From positions 4,836,001-4,900,000 of the forward strand of contig NZ_JAUSZD010000002.1 of assembly GCF_030817275.1 (NCBI RefSeq): 64,000 nt of DNA, given 5' to 3'. The DNA comes from Paenibacillus sp. V4I7. Its GTDB lineage: Bacteria > Bacillota > Bacilli > Paenibacillales > NBRC-103111. A program made the translations under genes and the position numbers. The first letter of the stretch is position 1. The number at the start of each line of letters is the position of its first letter. A model generated the notes under the pieces. That model had not been told where the DNA came from. It saw only the letters and a list, made by a program, of their open reading frames with translations, and did no database searches. Shown in pieces: positions 15,787-24,568 of the stretch.

Positions 15787-17418
15787 TTATTTGTTCTTAC
15801 TCATGAAGCTATCGTAGTATTTTTGCATAATCTCGATATTTTGCTGCAAACCGGCTTTTTGACATTCTTTCACATAAGCATCCCACTGGGCGTCAATGCC
15901 GCCTTTCGTAACCCATTGCGCAAATTTGGGATTCGCCAAATTCATGAGGTTCGTGTTGTTCAGGCTTAATGTGTTATTGTCCGCAGTCGAATATTTGATA
16001 AACAAGTTAGGGTAGACGTCGGTCTTCGTACTTACACTCAGAGCACCCTTCAACGGTTCGGATTGCGTGAGAACCTCGCTCATATCTTTACCGAGATTCA
16101 ATTTTAAAGAATCTGCGATATACATAGGTCCGTTATCCGCCATCGTGGACGTCCATTTCCATGTGCCAGGATCCATTTTCGAATCTGTCGGCGGCAATAC
16201 GCTGTAACTGTCATCTCCATTATCCTTAATATTCGTACCTAATGAGCCGAACAAGACTTGCATGCTGACTTTAGGATCATACAAGTTATTGATGAATTTC
16301 ATCGCCGCGTCTTTATTCTTCGTTTTCGCCGACATGACTACCATGTTGCTTCCAAAGTTTAGGGAGTTGTAATCATAACTCCAAGATAGTTTAGCGTTAG
16401 AATCTGCTGACCTCTTTAATGGGGACATCGACGCATATTGCGGCGCCACCTGGTCTCCGAATCTGTCCGATGCGACCCAACCCCATGTGAAGCCGACTTT
16501 CGCCGTATCTCCGGTGCCGCGTGCAATCGACTGGTATTTCGTGTAATCGTGCGTAAATACTTCTGGGTTAATCAACCCTGCTGCGTAGCATTTATTCAAG
16601 AATACGACCAAATTTTTAAAACGTTCGTCGATCAGGAAGTTTTTCACTTTCCCGTTTTCCACATAATAGCCTTGGCCGCTTCCATCGGATAATGTAATGC
16701 CCTCACTTCCCAGTAGAACAGCAGGATTGAAATATCCGCCGATACCTCCCGGCCAGTCCATGGGGATCTCATCTTTTAAATCGCCGTTGCCATTAGCATC
16801 TTTTTCTTTAAATGCGACCAGTACGTTATATAATTCATCCCACGTAGTCGGCATTTTTAATCCTAGATTGTCCAACCATTTTTTATTAATAAATTGTCTT
16901 GTAGCAGAAGCAGGCCAAAAACGTTGGTATTTGGGTAAACCGTAAATTTTCCCGTCAGGCTGCGTGGCAATGATTTTTGTTTCGGGTTTAGCATTAAACA
17001 TCATTTGCACATTCGGAGCGTTTTTGTTGACCAAATCGGACAAATCTTGGAACAGGCCTTGAAATTGCGCAAAATCGGCGTCTGTAATGACATTAGCACC
17101 AACAAATAAATCCGGAACATCACCGCTGGCAAGCATGGTACCTTTTTTCTGTCCCCAGTCTGCCGTAATCTCTTGCCACTTGATTTCTACGCCTGCTTCT
17201 TCTTCCGCTTTTTTCAGCCATTCCATTTCTGCAAGCGGTTTCGTAAGCGGGTGTTTGACCATTATGCCCGTTAATTTTACTTTCGTACCGCTTTTACCTG
17301 CATTCCCCGAACCAGTGTCACTAGTTCCTTCAGTTTTGGAGCTGGATTCGCTGCAGCCTGCCATTACTACAGCAGAAACCATAAACAATGATAGTACAAC
17401 TGCTAATTTTTTACGCAT
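15787..17418 (-). CDS. Extracellular solute-binding lipoprotein of an ABC sugar importer (second set)
   Basis: About 543 residues with a lipoprotein signal ending VMAGC (Cys ~22), followed by a Ser/Gly/Thr-rich linker. Family features: WLDNLGLKMPTTWDELYNVL, KDANGNGDLKDEIPMDWPGG, and a C-terminal AQWDAYVKECQKAGLQQ. ATG 17418 is chosen as start, with GAGGGG 11 bases upstream; the frame also contains GTG 17430 and ATG 17427, too close to that site. The protein captures an oligosaccharide outside the membrane for the downstream permeases. The AraC gene upstream is the probable regulator. Confidence 0.92.
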   Translation of the reverse strand: MRKKLAVVLSLFMVSAVVMAGCSESSSKTEGTSDTGSGNAGKSGTKVKLTGIMVKHPLTKPLAEMEWLKKAEEEAGVEIKWQEITADWGQKKGTMLASGDVPDLFVGANVITDADFAQFQGLFQDLSDLVNKNAPNVQMMFNAKPETKIIATQPDGKIYGLPKYQRFWPASATRQFINKKWLDNLGLKMPTTWDELYNVLVAFKEKDANGNGDLKDEIPMDWPGGIGGYFNPAVLLGSEGITLSDGSGQGYYVENGKVKNFLIDERFKNLVVFLNKCYAAGLINPEVFTHDYTKYQSIARGTGDTAKVGFTWGWVASDRFGDQVAPQYASMSPLKRSADSNAKLSWSYDYNSLNFGSNMVVMSAKTKNKDAAMKFINNLYDPKVSMQVLFGSLGTNIKDNGDDSYSVLPPTDSKMDPGTWKWTSTMADNGPMYIADSLKLNLGKDMSEVLTQSEPLKGALSVSTKTDVYPNLFIKYSTADNNTLSLNNTNLMNLANPKFAQWVTKGGIDAQWDAYVKECQKAGLQQNIEIMQKYYDSFMSKNK

Positions 17419-17534
17419 TGCCGTCATCACCCCTCAAAAGTATTGGTTATGCACAATCCTTGCCGATTCCACCTTAACTTTAATCTTCGTTCGAGGAAGC
17501 GTAAACGATCAGTTTTTGATGAATCCCCATTTTT

Positions 17535-17571
17535 TGAAAACGCTTAACAACAGTATTGGAAAACGCTTGCA
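17535..17571 (-). promoter_or_regulatory. Two cre-like sites upstream of the binding-protein operon
   Basis: tgaaaacgcttaac (17535-17548) and ggaaaacgcttgca (17558-17571) each resemble the CcpA site tgaaagcgctttca at about 11 of 14 positions. Carbon catabolite control is inferred. Confidence 0.45.
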
Positions 17572-17591
17572 AATGCGTCTTGTAAACGGAT

Positions 17592-17622
17592 TTCAAAAAT
17601 TGCATATCTTCAAAAATTGCAT
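17592..17622. repeat. Direct repeat of 14 bp, candidate AraC binding sites
   Basis: ttcaaaaattgcat occurs at 17592-17605 and again at 17609-17622, 17 bases apart. It lies upstream of the operon next to the AraC-type regulator gene, and AraC proteins often bind direct repeats. Confidence 0.5.
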
Positions 17623-17629
17623 CTTTACG

Positions 17630-17667
17630 AAAAAAAAACGGCTACCACGCTGTCTACAACGGGTAGC
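17630..17667 (-). terminator. Terminator of the AraC regulator gene
   Basis: On the minus strand, GCTACC (17667-17662) pairs with GGTAGC (17646-17641), the intervening cgttg/cagcg adds pairs, and CG plus nine T follow. Confidence 0.75.
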
Positions 17668-17673
17668 TTACTT

Positions 17674-19935
17674 TCATTTGTTTGAATCCCGGCATTGGCC
17701 CGGCGTAATGCCGACCACTTTTTTGAAGGAGCGAATAAAACTCGACGTATTCGAATAACCGACTTGCTGCGCGATCAATTCCAGCGTTTCATCTGAACTT
17801 CGAAGTAATACAAGGGATTTTTGGATACGAAGCTGATCGATATATTCCTTGAAATTTTGTCCCATCGTTTTCTTGAAGTGATAGCTGAAGCCCGAAATCG
17901 ACATGCTAAAATGATCGGCAATTAGCTGCAGCGAAAATTCAGGACACATGCCATTTCCTTCAATGAACGCAAGAATGTCATTCTGTGAAGCGGTCCTAGA
18001 AGTTGGCTGTGAGCTTCGAATGAGATCGCAAAGCTTGCAGCAGCTTTCACGCATAATATCGATCATCTGCTCGATCGTGTATCGATGAAGGTAGGAGACG
18101 CTGGTCAATTGCAGCAAGCTTTGGTCGCCCTGCCGGAAACGCTGCAATCCGTTGAATATGACGATGATCGTGTTCAAATAAACAGCTCTGACCATATGCG
18201 GCGGCGTACCGTCGTGCCCGATATATGCGATGATGCGCTCCATAACCGATTCAACTGCGGAGACGTCGTTTTTTAAAATGAATAGCTCAAGTGATTGCAG
18301 TTGTTCTGCAAAATAGGAAACTGCGCTGGTTTGCTGGACTTCGATTTCGTCGAAAACAAGAACCGAGTATTGATTCCGGACCCGAAGATGCTCGGCAGCG
18401 CGAATGGCCTGCAAATAAGAGAGGTGAGCCCCTTCCGGGGATTGTCCCGGTGCTCCAATTCCGATCAGCGTACGTATGCCGATCCGTTCGAGCAGCTCCT
18501 GCTGAAGACCGCTGAGATACGCCTTCAATTGAAAATTCTGGTTATGGGAACCAACAAAGACGATCTCTTGATTATAAATGCTATTGAAGAAGTAACCTTG
18601 AAGATCTTCAGGCAATCTGTTCTCCTCCATCCGGCAATACTCAGCAACCGCTTCGATACCGCCTTCTTTTGTTTCACAAGAAAGGACAGCAACCGCAATA
18701 TGAGAATAGTTGAAGCAAACTCCGTACGGATCGGCCTCCTTTTGAAATGCGTCCCATGTCGGGTAACGGTCGCATATCAGCTCGAACAACAGATTGTCAC
18801 GTATGACGGGCAACGTGCTTTTTACCCTCTCGTCCAGCCTGCTGTTGGCGGAGGAAAGTTGATCCAGCGCATACCGTATCGTATCGAATTCATTCATTGT
18901 TCTCGGCTCTCTTAGCGTAAACAAGTTTTTAGCGAAATGAACCAAACCTTTGATCGGATGATAATTTTTACGGATAGAAACATAGATGACGATCACTTCG
19001 AGCAATAAAATCAGAATAAAAAGAACGACGGTGTTGCGCTGGATCAATCGGATATCTTGCAACGTTTCAGACACAGCCATCAGAGTGACATACTTCCAGC
19101 CGTTTTTATCCGATACTTCGTACGAAACGATAAAAGATTTGCCGTCGATCCGATATATACCTGATCCGGACCGACTCTCACCCAAGCCGGACACCAGATG
19201 TTTGAATTCACTCGAATTACTGTAAGAGGTTTCGTTTGAAGCGACCAAACGGTTTCCCTTCGGGTCAAAAATAAAGAAATCACCTGTAAAAGCTTCGGAA
19301 ACCGACTTCATCAGCCGAATAATCGTTTCCTCTTTTACCATGATGAGCACTGTACCCGGTGAGTTGAGACCGCCTAATGGCAAAGGCGATAAGAACGTCA
19401 GCATTCGCGTCCGGTTATTGCCGGATATGATGACGTTTTCCGCCGGCCGAACCGTAGGTGAAGTCAAATTGGTCAATTCCTCGAACATGGTTTTATGCGG
19501 CCAATTTTCGTAATAATATCCGACTCCTGGACTTTCGAAATCCTCAATACTGTAGGCACTTCCTGTCTTGGCAAACAGAAAGCCGATGCTTTTAACATAC
19601 AAGAAGGTGTTGTCGATGAATGCATCCGTCGCATTGTATTTCCGCATTTCGTTTGCAATGACGATTCTTTGATAATCATCATCCCCAGCCAAGTACAACT
19701 TGATCTCCTGGTTGTTCACTAGCTCTGAGGGAAGGTTGTACACATAACGGGTGAAAATATCCATCGAATTCATGAACTGTGCGGTGACATGAGCATTCCA
19801 GTCCATTTCCTTTTGCTTCACAACTTCCGTTGAATTCGGGTAATAGTAGAAAAGAATAACGATGACGGGAAACAGCAGCACCAATATATAGGAAATCAAC
19901 AATTTGGCCAACAGGTTGAACCTGTTTTTTTTCAT
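17674..19935 (-). CDS. Membrane-bound AraC-family transcriptional regulator
   Basis: A 753-residue protein. A membrane segment lies near the N terminus (LLISYILVLLFPVIVILFYY), followed by an extracellular sensor region of ~270 residues (Cache-like), a second membrane segment (~300-320, TVVLFILILLLEVIVIYVSI), a cytoplasmic linker, and a C-terminal AraC DNA-binding domain (~650-753) with two helix-turn-helix parts, ending in VGYSNTSSFIRSFKKVVGIT. This architecture is common in Paenibacillus next to LplB/LplC importers and should sense the sugar or its binding protein. Its operon lies directly downstream on the same strand. Start ATG with a GGGGGA site. Confidence 0.92.
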   Translation of the reverse strand: MKKNRFNLLAKLLISYILVLLFPVIVILFYYYPNSTEVVKQKEMDWNAHVTAQFMNSMDIFTRYVYNLPSELVNNQEIKLYLAGDDDYQRIVIANEMRKYNATDAFIDNTFLYVKSIGFLFAKTGSAYSIEDFESPGVGYYYENWPHKTMFEELTNLTSPTVRPAENVIISGNNRTRMLTFLSPLPLGGLNSPGTVLIMVKEETIIRLMKSVSEAFTGDFFIFDPKGNRLVASNETSYSNSSEFKHLVSGLGESRSGSGIYRIDGKSFIVSYEVSDKNGWKYVTLMAVSETLQDIRLIQRNTVVLFILILLLEVIVIYVSIRKNYHPIKGLVHFAKNLFTLREPRTMNEFDTIRYALDQLSSANSRLDERVKSTLPVIRDNLLFELICDRYPTWDAFQKEADPYGVCFNYSHIAVAVLSCETKEGGIEAVAEYCRMEENRLPEDLQGYFFNSIYNQEIVFVGSHNQNFQLKAYLSGLQQELLERIGIRTLIGIGAPGQSPEGAHLSYLQAIRAAEHLRVRNQYSVLVFDEIEVQQTSAVSYFAEQLQSLELFILKNDVSAVESVMERIIAYIGHDGTPPHMVRAVYLNTIIVIFNGLQRFRQGDQSLLQLTSVSYLHRYTIEQMIDIMRESCCKLCDLIRSSQPTSRTASQNDILAFIEGNGMCPEFSLQLIADHFSMSISGFSYHFKKTMGQNFKEYIDQLRIQKSLVLLRSSDETLELIAQQVGYSNTSSFIRSFKKVVGITPGQCRDSNK

Positions 19936-20354
19936 AAGTGTCCCCCTTCTGGAATACGCCTCGAAATGTAGTGTTTGAAGTAAACGGTTACATGATGAGA
20001 TAAACCAATGTTTATGAGATCACCGACTTCCCATGGGCTTAGATATCCTTTGCTTTGAATTATAATTAAAAAAGGAAATATGTAAAGATAGAGATGCGAT
20101 TGGGGAGGATTTATCATTTTGTGGAATAAGTGAACTTGTACTCAAACATTCATATATCTGTTGTTACTCAATTCTGCCCAATAGGTGAGCAAAGATGATT
20201 AGTCATTTAGAGTTAGTGAAGGGCCACCCCTCAAGTAAATTAATTACTTTTGGGACAGCCCTATTCATGTGTACTAGCTGAGAATCCAACTCGCCAAGGT
20301 CGTCAAATCGATAATGTTCCACTCTAACGTCGTTGTTCAAGTCGGCTGAACTTT
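19936..20354. other. Intergenic region of ~420 bases upstream of the AraC gene
   Basis: No gene is recognised. It holds the AraC promoter region (no clear boxes picked), and an IS-end-like inverted repeat at 20220-20262. No clear terminator follows the binding-protein gene that ends at 20355. Confidence 0.5.
20220..20262. repeat. Imperfect inverted repeat resembling insertion-sequence ends
   Basis: Arms agggccacccctcaagtaa and ttacttttgggacagccct match at 14 of 19 positions. The outer 'agggctgtcccaaaagt' resembles termini seen on Firmicutes insertion sequences or MITEs. No transposase is present. Confidence 0.4.
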
Positions 20355-21410
20355 TTAGTAACGTCTGGTGCCAATTTCTCTTGCAGCCGTCACTTCCGTA
20401 AATATACTTTCTGGTGTTACGATGCGCTTGGGCAGTGTTCGGCCATCTATCATCTCATTTACAGCTTGAATGAGATTGGGGCCTAACAGCGGATTGCATT
20501 CGACCACACTGTTAATTTTACCCTCCATCAGCTTCTCAAGTGCTTTCCGCGTACCATCCACCGAAACGATAACGATGTCTTTGCCAGGCCTTAAGCCGTA
20601 CTCTTCTATGGCCTCTATCGCACCTAAAGCCATATCATCATTATGTGAAAATAGAACCCGAATACTCGTTCCTCTTGCTTGCAGGAAGGATCTCATGACC
20701 TCTTTCCCTTGTGTGACAGTGAAATCGGCATTAGCGCTTTCCAGAACTGCAAAATCAGTATTTTTTGTGATTACTTCATGAAACCCTTTGCCCCTAGCAA
20801 TTGATGGCGTAGATCCTTCTGTTCCCTTCAATTCCACAATACCGATGGGACTGGGAATGTTAGCTAACTTATCTAGTACATACTTTCCTGCTTTACGACC
20901 CTCCTCATAAAAGTCGGAACCGATAAACGTGACGTATAGGGATGGATCCGATACTTCAACCAATCGATCAATAATGATGACGGGAATACCCGCTTGCTTG
21001 ACTTCCTTCAGAATAGGCTCCCAGCCCTTTTCCACCACCGGCGCAATTGAAATTACATCGACTTTTTGCTTAATAAATGAACGCACAGCTTCAAATTGTC
21101 TCTCTTGAGATTGCTCTGCATTCTCGAATAAAAGGCTGATTTCGGATTCCTCTGCCGATTCTTTAATGGAAAGTGTGTTCGCTTTGCGCCAATCACTTTC
21201 CGAACCAAGTTGGGAAAAACCCAAGAGGATAGGACGCTTCTGTATATTAGTCTCCTTAAGCCCCGGAACCTGTTTTCCTTCTTCCCCATTCCTGCTATTC
21301 GCCGTCGTTTCCTTGATCAAATCACACCCCGTGGGAAGCACGAGAAAACAGATAACAATGATAAGCTTAGAAAGCAGCACCAATGATAAGCCCGGTTTTC
21401 TAAGATGCAT
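20355..21410 (-). CDS. Sugar-binding lipoprotein, YtfQ-like (second copy)
   Basis: A 351-residue periplasmic-binding-protein type 1 (ribose/galactofuranose-like) lipoprotein, lipobox LPTGC with Cys 29. Segments GFSQLGSESDWRKANTLSIK, VDVISIAPVVEKGWEPIL, TFIGSDFYEEGRKAGKY, FSHNDDMALGAIEAIEEYGL and VVECNPLLGPNLIQAVNEM run parallel to the protein at 26181-27221, so the two are paralogues. It lies at the distal end of the ytf-like operon, beyond a decayed chemotaxis receptor. It may broaden the substrate range of the same permease or feed the former receptor. Confidence 0.88.
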   Translation of the reverse strand: MHLRKPGLSLVLLSKLIIVICFLVLPTGCDLIKETTANSRNGEEGKQVPGLKETNIQKRPILLGFSQLGSESDWRKANTLSIKESAEESEISLLFENAEQSQERQFEAVRSFIKQKVDVISIAPVVEKGWEPILKEVKQAGIPVIIIDRLVEVSDPSLYVTFIGSDFYEEGRKAGKYVLDKLANIPSPIGIVELKGTEGSTPSIARGKGFHEVITKNTDFAVLESANADFTVTQGKEVMRSFLQARGTSIRVLFSHNDDMALGAIEAIEEYGLRPGKDIVIVSVDGTRKALEKLMEGKINSVVECNPLLGPNLIQAVNEMIDGRTLPKRIVTPESIFTEVTAAREIGTRRY

Positions 21411-21493
21411 TTTTATGGTCCAGCCCCCTTGGATTTAATCGATTTGAAAACGAGCCATATGTCTTTCTAATTGAGACGAGACCTGCTTCATTC

Positions 21494-22534
21494 TCATGGA
21501 GAGCTCCACAAGTATTCCCCGATAGATAATTGCGCCGAACAAAGCGCAGCGACTTGTAGCCGATGATTCCTCAGGGCGATTTGATTTGCAGCGGAATGAA
21601 TTTCCCGCGCGGAAACGGCAGTTTCGACCGATGCTGTCGCCATACGGTCACTGGATTCAGTTACTTCTTTGCCCGTTTCCCTCATCTCGTTAACCAGTTG
21701 AACGATTTTTCGGATCATCAGATTGTAAGCTAGAGAGACTGGACCGATTTCATCTTTCTTTCCGTTAAAGGACAACCGTCCTGTCAAGTTGCCTTCCGAC
21801 GCCGGAAGTGGCTTGACCAAGCGGGAATGTCAATTCATGAAGAATGAATTCCTGACGATTGCTCATTATTGGCTTGCCTGATTTGGTAGTTATAAGCGTT
21901 TCCGCTCCATCATTCAATTTGAGAGCGCTTACCATTGATTGTAGCACTTTAGAATCCATCTGAACAAGGAGGATGAAATCATGAGATCCGACATTGTTTT
22001 TATCCAGTAGTCTTCCGTAGGCGAAGAGAGGCTTCGGGGAATTCCCCAAATAGCCTCTCTCTTCTATTGACAGCCATACTGGTTTGCCGTCGGCACTTCG
22101 AATTTCTTCGAGCCAACCGGACTGAGTTACTTTCGTATCAAAACTCTCCCTTTCCGTAGAGATGGGGGGAATCGGATCTTCCAGAGGAAAGAGAGTGATG
22201 TCCCTAATACTCTGGTCGGATAACGCCAGTTGGTCCAAAAGTCCCCGGATCTCGGAGCTGCGCCTCTGAAGCTCATCCGCTCCAATGCCCGCGTTTGTGA
22301 TTTGAAATAAATTTTCCGTAAAACTGCTGTTATTAAGGAGCTGATTGGATAAATCGATATAAAATTGTTGCTTCATCTGTTCAATGATCGCTGATTTGGC
22401 AATACTTGAAGAAAACAAGCCTAATCCCGTAACGGATGCCATAGAAAACAAAAGAAGATAAGGAATAATTTGGTTCCGATAGATTGACTGGGTTTTCTCA
22501 GCAGCATTCGTAATAAGCTCTTTAACTCTTTCAT
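21494..22534 (-). pseudogene. Methyl-accepting chemotaxis protein remnant
   Basis: Parts in three frames rebuild the front of a chemoreceptor. ATG 22534 gives MKELKSLLRMLLRKPSQSIG then TKLFLIFF. After a frameshift near 22447 (a T-rich run) the frame continues SMASVTGLGLFSSSIAKSA into a sensor domain, ending near 21800. A further frameshift and deletion, which removes the second membrane segment, leads to a HAMP-like stretch (VKPLPASEGNLTGRLSFNGK) and the start of the signalling coil (ATASVETAVSAREIHSAANQ). The conserved signalling hairpin is missing. The upper end overlaps no other gene; the yjfF-like gene ends 45 bases upstream. Chemotaxis towards the sugar may once have been coupled to this operon. 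Confidence 0.8.
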
Positions 22535-22579
22535 GAGGCTCTCCCCTGATGCAGACCCTGTTTTGAGTTTTCGCAACGC

Positions 22580-23542
22580 TTAGCGCCGGTGGACCCAGCT
22601 TCGTCCGCTGAACAGTCTTTGCAGTAAAATAAACATGAACAGAAGGATTCCAATAACGATTTTCGTCCACCAGGAACTTAGTGTACCCTCAAAGCTGATA
22701 ATGGTTTGTATGACTCCTTGAATTAATACACCAAAGAAGGTTCCTACAATATAACCTACCCCGCCTGTCAGCAGCGTACCGCCGATGACCACTGCAGCAA
22801 TAGCGTCCAACTCCATTCCCATCGCATGCAGCCCATAACCCGAAAGCATATAGAAGGTAAAGACTACACCTGCGAGAGCAGAACAAAATCCGCTGAACAT
22901 GTAAACCGTCATTTTAGTTCGTCCTACCGGTAAACCCATCAATAAGGAAGATTGCTCGCTGCCGCCTAATGCATAGGTGTTACGGCCAAATCGAGTGTAA
23001 TGTGCCATGTAGATGCCTAGAAATACAACCAGCATTGCTATTATCACGCTGATGGATATGAAGTTCTGGCCCGGCAAGTTCACCTTAGTCTGCGCCACAC
23101 TGGTATAAAAAGCATTGTCAATCGTAATCGTGTTAATGCTTATGACGTAACAAAGTCCCCGAGCTAGGAACATCCCCGCTAAGGTAACGATGAACGGCTG
23201 AATCTTAAAATAATGAATAACCGCCCCCATCCCCCATCCGAAGAGAGATCCTATCGTCAGCACCAATGGAATCACCAGCTGCGGCGGCCACCCCGCTTGG
23301 ACTAAGCTCGCGGAAACCATCGTTGTGAGCGCAATCATCGAACCGACTGATAAATCGATACCTCCGGAAACGATAACGAAGGTCATTCCAACAGCAGCAA
23401 TCAATAGAAAAGCATTATCGATCAGCAGATTTAAGATTACCTGTAAGGAAAAGAAGCCTGTATATCGGAAAGAACCAATCGTAAACATAAGAGCAAACAG
23501 CCCGATAGTCACCAGAATCGGAATATATTGTCGCTTAAGCAT
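22580..23542 (-). CDS. Monosaccharide ABC transporter permease, YjfF-like
   Basis: About 320 residues, a BPD_transp_2-family permease with ~9-10 membrane segments. Signature segments: VGMTFVIVSGGIDLSVGSMI, IQPFIVTLAGMFLARGL, GGSEQSSLLMGLPV and AIAAVVIGGTLLTGGVGY. ATG 23542 overlaps the stop of the preceding permease (CATGCTTAA), so the long upstream extension of the frame is rejected. It pairs with 23535-24563 to form the channel of a galactofuranose/ribose-type importer. Confidence 0.88.
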   Translation of the reverse strand: MLKRQYIPILVTIGLFALMFTIGSFRYTGFFSLQVILNLLIDNAFLLIAAVGMTFVIVSGGIDLSVGSMIALTTMVSASLVQAGWPPQLVIPLVLTIGSLFGWGMGAVIHYFKIQPFIVTLAGMFLARGLCYVISINTITIDNAFYTSVAQTKVNLPGQNFISISVIIAMLVVFLGIYMAHYTRFGRNTYALGGSEQSSLLMGLPVGRTKMTVYMFSGFCSALAGVVFTFYMLSGYGLHAMGMELDAIAAVVIGGTLLTGGVGYIVGTFFGVLIQGVIQTIISFEGTLSSWWTKIVIGILLFMFILLQRLFSGRSWVHRR

Positions 23543-24563
23543 GTTGTTTGACCTCACTTTCTGCTGGATAATGACGGGTCTTCCATCGAGAAATGAGCGT
23601 TTTACGGAACGATTCGGATTGAACCAGGCATACAATTAAAACGACGATTGCTTTTACTACAAGTGTAATCTCAGGCGGAACGCCGATCATATAAATTGTC
23701 GTCGTTAACGTTTGAATGATAAGCGCCCCAATCAAGGTGCCCATTAAGTAAAACCGTCCTCCGTTCAGGGAAGTGCCTCCAATAACTACCGCAAGAATGG
23801 CATCAAGCTCGTACCAAAGCCCTGCATTATTACCATCCGCGCTGGATACGTTTGAGCTAAGAATTAATCCGGCTATGCCGGCGCATAAACCGCAGAACAT
23901 GTATACGGCAAACATGACCGTTTTTGATCGAATTCCGGCAAGGCGACTCGCCTCCGGCTTACAGCCAACCGATTCAATAAAGAGCCCCAGCGAAGTCTTT
24001 CTGGTTAGAATAGAGGCAACAAGAAAGAGCGCTGCCACTATAAAGATAGAAAACGGAAGCGTTGCTAACGAGCCCGAACCGATATATTTATACGGCTCAT
24101 TGGAAACGGTTATGATCTGGCCGTCTGTGATGAGTTGTGCCACTCCACGCCCGGCGACCATCAGAATCAATGTGGCAATAATCGGTTGCATACCGATGCC
24201 TGCGACTAAGAATCCATTCCATACACCAAGTATGATGGACAGGACCAACGCAATCCCAATAGCAATGAGCACAAGGCTTATGGCATTCTGTCCATCGCCT
24301 TGACTTATGGTTAAACAGGCTATGGCTCCAGCGATGGCCACTACCGAACCGACCGACAAATCGATCCCCTTGGTGGCGATGACCAGCGTCATCCCGATTG
24401 CCACAATAATTAAGGGGGAGCCAAAATTTAGAATATCAATTAGACTCCCGTATAAATGTCCATCCCGCATGATAATGGAAAAGAATTCCGGAGCATATAA
24501 TAAATTGAATAGTAACAGCGCGCCTAATACCGATAGCGGCCAAAATAAGTGATGCTTTAGCAT
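23535..24563 (-). CDS. Monosaccharide ABC transporter permease, YtfT-like
   Basis: About 342 residues, BPD_transp_2 family: VAIGMTLVIATKGIDLSVGS, IGMQPIIATLILMVAGRG, VGCKPEASRLAGIRSKTVMF and ELDAILAVVIGGTSLNGGRF. The start is set at ATG 24563, nine bases after GGAGG; the GTG at 24572 lies in the overlap with the ATPase stop. It is translationally coupled to both neighbours. Confidence 0.88.
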   Translation of the reverse strand: MLKHHLFWPLSVLGALLLFNLLYAPEFFSIIMRDGHLYGSLIDILNFGSPLIIVAIGMTLVIATKGIDLSVGSVVAIAGAIACLTISQGDGQNAISLVLIAIGIALVLSIILGVWNGFLVAGIGMQPIIATLILMVAGRGVAQLITDGQIITVSNEPYKYIGSGSLATLPFSIFIVAALFLVASILTRKTSLGLFIESVGCKPEASRLAGIRSKTVMFAVYMFCGLCAGIAGLILSSNVSSADGNNAGLWYELDAILAVVIGGTSLNGGRFYLMGTLIGALIIQTLTTTIYMIGVPPEITLVVKAIVVLIVCLVQSESFRKTLISRWKTRHYPAESEVKQHA

Positions 24564-24568
24564 GGTGT

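Noticed and set aside
21765..22670. Intact 301-residue sensor protein
   Set aside because: Its first ~45 codons are out-of-frame sequence; a better start (22534) in another frame and the missing second membrane segment show that it is a damaged chemoreceptor.
23543..23635. N-terminal extension of the YjfF-like permease
   Set aside because: The ATG at 23542 overlaps the preceding stop and fits the family start; the extension is antisense-free read-through of the upstream gene's 3' end in another frame.
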